Shown here one piece after another: positions 61,982 through 64,000 of a DNA stretch of 64,000 bases (the first letter of the stretch is position 1; each line of letters begins with the position of its first letter). The notes under the pieces were generated by a model. That model did not search any database. It was not told where the DNA came from and saw nothing but the letters and a program-made list of their open reading frames with translations. Origin of the DNA: Prevotella sp. (lineage in GTDB: Bacteria > Bacteroidota > Bacteroidia > Bacteroidales > Bacteroidaceae). The stretch covers positions 1-64,000 of the forward strand of contig JAFUDJ010000009.1 of the NCBI GenBank assembly GCA_017459445.1. The letters run 5' to 3'. The translations under genes were made by a program, and so were the position numbers.

Positions 61982-63103
61982 TTAGTCTTCATCGCTGACG
62001 GGGAACTCCATGAGGTAAGCCTTGATGAAGTCATCAATCTTACCGTCCATGACACCGTCGACATCGCTGGTCTGGTAGTTGGTGCGATGGTCTTTCACAC
62101 GACGGTCGTCAAAGACGTAGCTGCGTATCTGGCTGCCCCACTCTATCTTCTTCTTGCCAGCCTCTATCTTTGCCTGCGCCTCCAGGCGTTTCTGCATGGC
62201 GCGGTCGTAGAGTTGAGAGCGAAGCAGCGCCATGGCGCGCTCCTTGTTCTTGGGTTGGTCGCGCGTCTCGGTATTCTCAATCAGGATTTCCTCCTCTTCG
62301 CCCGTGTCGGGGTCAGTATACCAATAGCGCAGGCGGACGCCCGACTCCACCTTGTTGACATTCTGGCCGCCTGCACCGCTCGACCGGAAGGTGTCCCACG
62401 ACAGCTTGGCGGGGTCGACATAGACCTCGATGGTGTCGTCGACCAGCGGGCTGACAAAGACGGAAGCGAAGGAGGTCATGCGCTTGCCCTGGGCATTGAA
62501 CGGCGAGACGCGGACCAGACGGTGGACGCCGTTCTCCGACTTCAGATAGCCGTAGGCATACTCGCCGCCCTCTATCTGCATGGTGACGCTCTTGATGCCG
62601 GCCTCGTCGCCGTCCTGAAGGTTGGAGATGCTGACCTTATAGCCGTGCGCCTCGGCCCACCGCTGATACATACGCATCAGCATAGAGGCCCAGTCCTGGC
62701 TCTCGGTGCCGCCGGCTCCGGAGTTTATCTTGAGCACACAGTCCATGGGGTCTTCCTTCTGGCGCAGCATATTCTTCAGCTCCAGGGCCTCAATGGCCTC
62801 CACAGCCTTGCGGTAGTTGTCGTCGACTTCAGCCTCGGTCACCATGTCCTCCTTGTAGAAGTCGAAGGCCAGCTGCAGCTCGTCGGCGGCGGTGCGTACC
62901 TCTTGGTAGCCGTCGAGCCACTTCTTGATGCCCTTGACTTTCTTCATCTGCTCCTCGGCGCGCTTCTGGTCTTCCCAGAAATCAGGCGCCTGTGTGCGCA
63001 AGTCTTCTTCTTCGTACTCTATCTTCTTTTCGTCAATCTTGAGATAGTGCCGCAACTTGTCGGCCCTGTCCAAGACGTCCTTCAACTGGTCCTGTGTAAT
63101 CAT
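61982..63103 (-). CDS. prfB: Peptide chain release factor 2, no programmed frameshift
   Basis: RF2 releases peptides at UGA and UAA. The 373-residue protein is uninterrupted and contains the RF2-type recognition tripeptide SPF (in RVSPFNAQGKRMTSFASV) and the catalytic GGQ in SSGAGGQNVNKVESGVRL. Around codon 23 (RHYLKIDEKK) the usual in-frame TGA frameshift site is absent, so it is made by normal translation. It lies 34 nt after the acyl-CoA synthetase gene on the same strand and is followed by the 48-aa and CYTH genes. Confidence 0.96.
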   Translation of the reverse strand: MITQDQLKDVLDRADKLRHYLKIDEKKIEYEEEDLRTQAPDFWEDQKRAEEQMKKVKGIKKWLDGYQEVRTAADELQLAFDFYKEDMVTEAEVDDNYRKAVEAIEALELKNMLRQKEDPMDCVLKINSGAGGTESQDWASMLMRMYQRWAEAHGYKVSISNLQDGDEAGIKSVTMQIEGGEYAYGYLKSENGVHRLVRVSPFNAQGKRMTSFASVFVSPLVDDTIEVYVDPAKLSWDTFRSSGAGGQNVNKVESGVRLRYWYTDPDTGEEEEILIENTETRDQPKNKERAMALLRSQLYDRAMQKRLEAQAKIEAGKKKIEWGSQIRSYVFDDRRVKDHRTNYQTSDVDGVMDGKIDDFIKAYLMEFPVSDED

Positions 63104-63137
63104 AAAGGGTTATTGGGGGTTGTTAGGGAATATGGCG

Positions 63138-64000
63138 TTATTCCTCATACATTTTGTCAATCTCCGCCTTGTAGTTCTCGTTGAGCACGCGGCGACGTAT
63201 TTTCAGCGTATTTGTCAGCTCGCCCTTCTCCATCGACAGGTGGTGTGGCAGCAGCGTGAAGCGCTTCACCTGCTCGTAATGGGCAAGCTGCTGCTGCAGG
63301 GTGTCGATGCGTTCCTTCATCATGTCAATGATACGCGGGTCGGCACAGAGCTGTTCGCGGCTGTCGAACGCGACGCCGTTGGCACGGGCATACTCTTCAA
63401 GCAGCGAGTAGACGGGGATGATGAGCGCCGAGACGAACTTGCGCTGGTCGGCAATGATGGCTATCTGGTCGATGTATTTGTCGACCAGCAGCTTCGACTC
63501 TATCATCTGCGGAGCGATGTACTTGCCGTTGGAGGTCTTGAAAAGGTCCTTGATACGCTCCGTGAGGAACAGCTCGCCACCCTTCATATAGCCGGCATCG
63601 CCCGTGCGGAAGTAGCCATCGGGGGTGAAAGCCTGCCGGGTAAGGTCGTCGCGGTTGTAATAGCCTACAGTAATCGTGGGGCCCTTCAACAGGATTTCGC
63701 CGTCGTCGCTGATGCGGATGTCGATGCTGTCAATGGGAATTCCTACGGAACCGACGGTGTAGGGGTCGCCCAAATGGTTGCACGACACCGTGGCCAGCGA
63801 CTCGGTAAGGCCGTAGCCGACTATCATATTGATGCCGATGGAGTGGACAAACTCTTCCACATGGGCGCTGACCGTGGCACCCGCCGTGGGGAAGAAGTGG
63901 GCATTTTCAAGCCCTAACTCCTTACGGACGAGGGAGAATACGGTGCGGTTCAGCATCTCATACTCCAAATGAAGGGCTACGGGCGGCTTCTTTCCTAAGC
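63138..64000 (-). CDS. Long-chain acyl-CoA synthetase (AMP-binding), N-terminus beyond the window
   Basis: The frame is open to position 64000, so only the C-terminal 287 codons are seen. Adenylate-forming motifs are present: VGYGLTESLATVS (A5-like), DGYFRTGDAGYM (A7-like), ERIKDLFKTSNGKYIAPQMI (A8-like) and KGELTNTLKIRRR with the A10 Lys. Such enzymes activate fatty acids to acyl-CoA through an acyl-AMP. It lies just upstream of prfB on the same strand. Confidence 0.93.
   Translation of the reverse strand, partial: LGKKPPVALHLEYEMLNRTVFSLVRKELGLENAHFFPTAGATVSAHVEEFVHSIGINMIVGYGLTESLATVSCNHLGDPYTVGSVGIPIDSIDIRISDDGEILLKGPTITVGYYNRDDLTRQAFTPDGYFRTGDAGYMKGGELFLTERIKDLFKTSNGKYIAPQMIESKLLVDKYIDQIAIIADQRKFVSALIIPVYSLLEEYARANGVAFDSREQLCADPRIIDMMKERIDTLQQQLAHYEQVKRFTLLPHHLSMEKGELTNTLKIRRRVLNENYKAEIDKMYEE

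Overview
The window looks like a chromosomal segment of a Bacteroidales bacterium, most likely Prevotellaceae. The evidence is a str operon (rpsL-rpsG-fusA), a SusC/SusD pair, an Oar-like TonB receptor, proteins of families typical of the phylum (DUF4294-like, DUF3826-like, DUF4369/thioredoxin-like), and many copies of the Bacteroidetes promoter (TTTG or TTG, about 20 nt, TAnnTTTG). Species cannot be named from sequence alone.

Layout. 1-2.8 kb: rpsL, rpsG and partial fusA on the minus strand. 3.0-8.2 kb: an ECF sigma factor, a small membrane protein and two MG2-type secreted paralogues. 8.3-12.4 kb: an O-methyltransferase, an Lrp-type regulator, a C26-M19 peptidase fusion and a glutaminyl-cyclase-like M28 lipoprotein. 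12.4-21.1 kb: an HhH/beta-barrel protein, a DUF4294-like protein, cysS, eno, an RluA-type pseudouridine synthase and rnhB. 21.1-22.0 kb: a second ECF sigma factor with a stunted FecR-like partner. 22.1-36.0 kb: a pectin-type polysaccharide locus (beta-helix/DUF6298-like protein, DUF3826-like protein, PL1 pectate lyase, sugar isomerase-like protein, DUF5123-like lipoprotein, SusC, SusD). 36-38.3 kb: GT4 glycosyltransferase and mannose-1-phosphate guanylyltransferase. 38.5 kb: tRNA-Leu(CAA). 39-53.5 kb: glycine-zipper lipoprotein, nucleoside kinase, MmeI-like restriction-modification enzyme, Na/Pi cotransporter, Oar-like receptor, ComEC, HAD phosphatase, GH105 hydrolase and a 71-aa protein. 53.6-57.7 kb: three overlapping or adjacent secreted-protein genes ending in a SusD-like protein. 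58.7-64 kb: thioredoxin-like lipoprotein, esterase, NUDIX, CYTH, a 48-aa membrane protein, prfB and a partial acyl-CoA synthetase.

The least explained signal is in the non-coding DNA. Four places (about 4.9, 17.1-17.4, 39.0 and 57.8-58.1 kb) carry arrays with an exact 22-bp period but different repeat motifs. One lies inside a coding region although 22 is not a multiple of 3. Two (17 and 58 kb) are homologous and contain three copies of a 14-bp motif facing three inverted copies. One (39 kb) sits between 72-bp inverted repeats. Next to the 17 and 58 kb arrays, the genes cysS and the thioredoxin-like gene each have the same 5' leader: a conserved promoter, a conserved 24-codon ORF and an element of 45-bp repeats (3 versus 5 units) bounded by G-quadruplex-type inverted ends.

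Five genes (at 6470, 14393, 14500, 19024 and 20473) have their start codon 5-6 nt after the -7 promoter box, so their mRNAs are probably leaderless. The pectin locus and the distant GH105 enzyme are metabolically compatible: lyase products (unsaturated uronides) are substrates of GH105.
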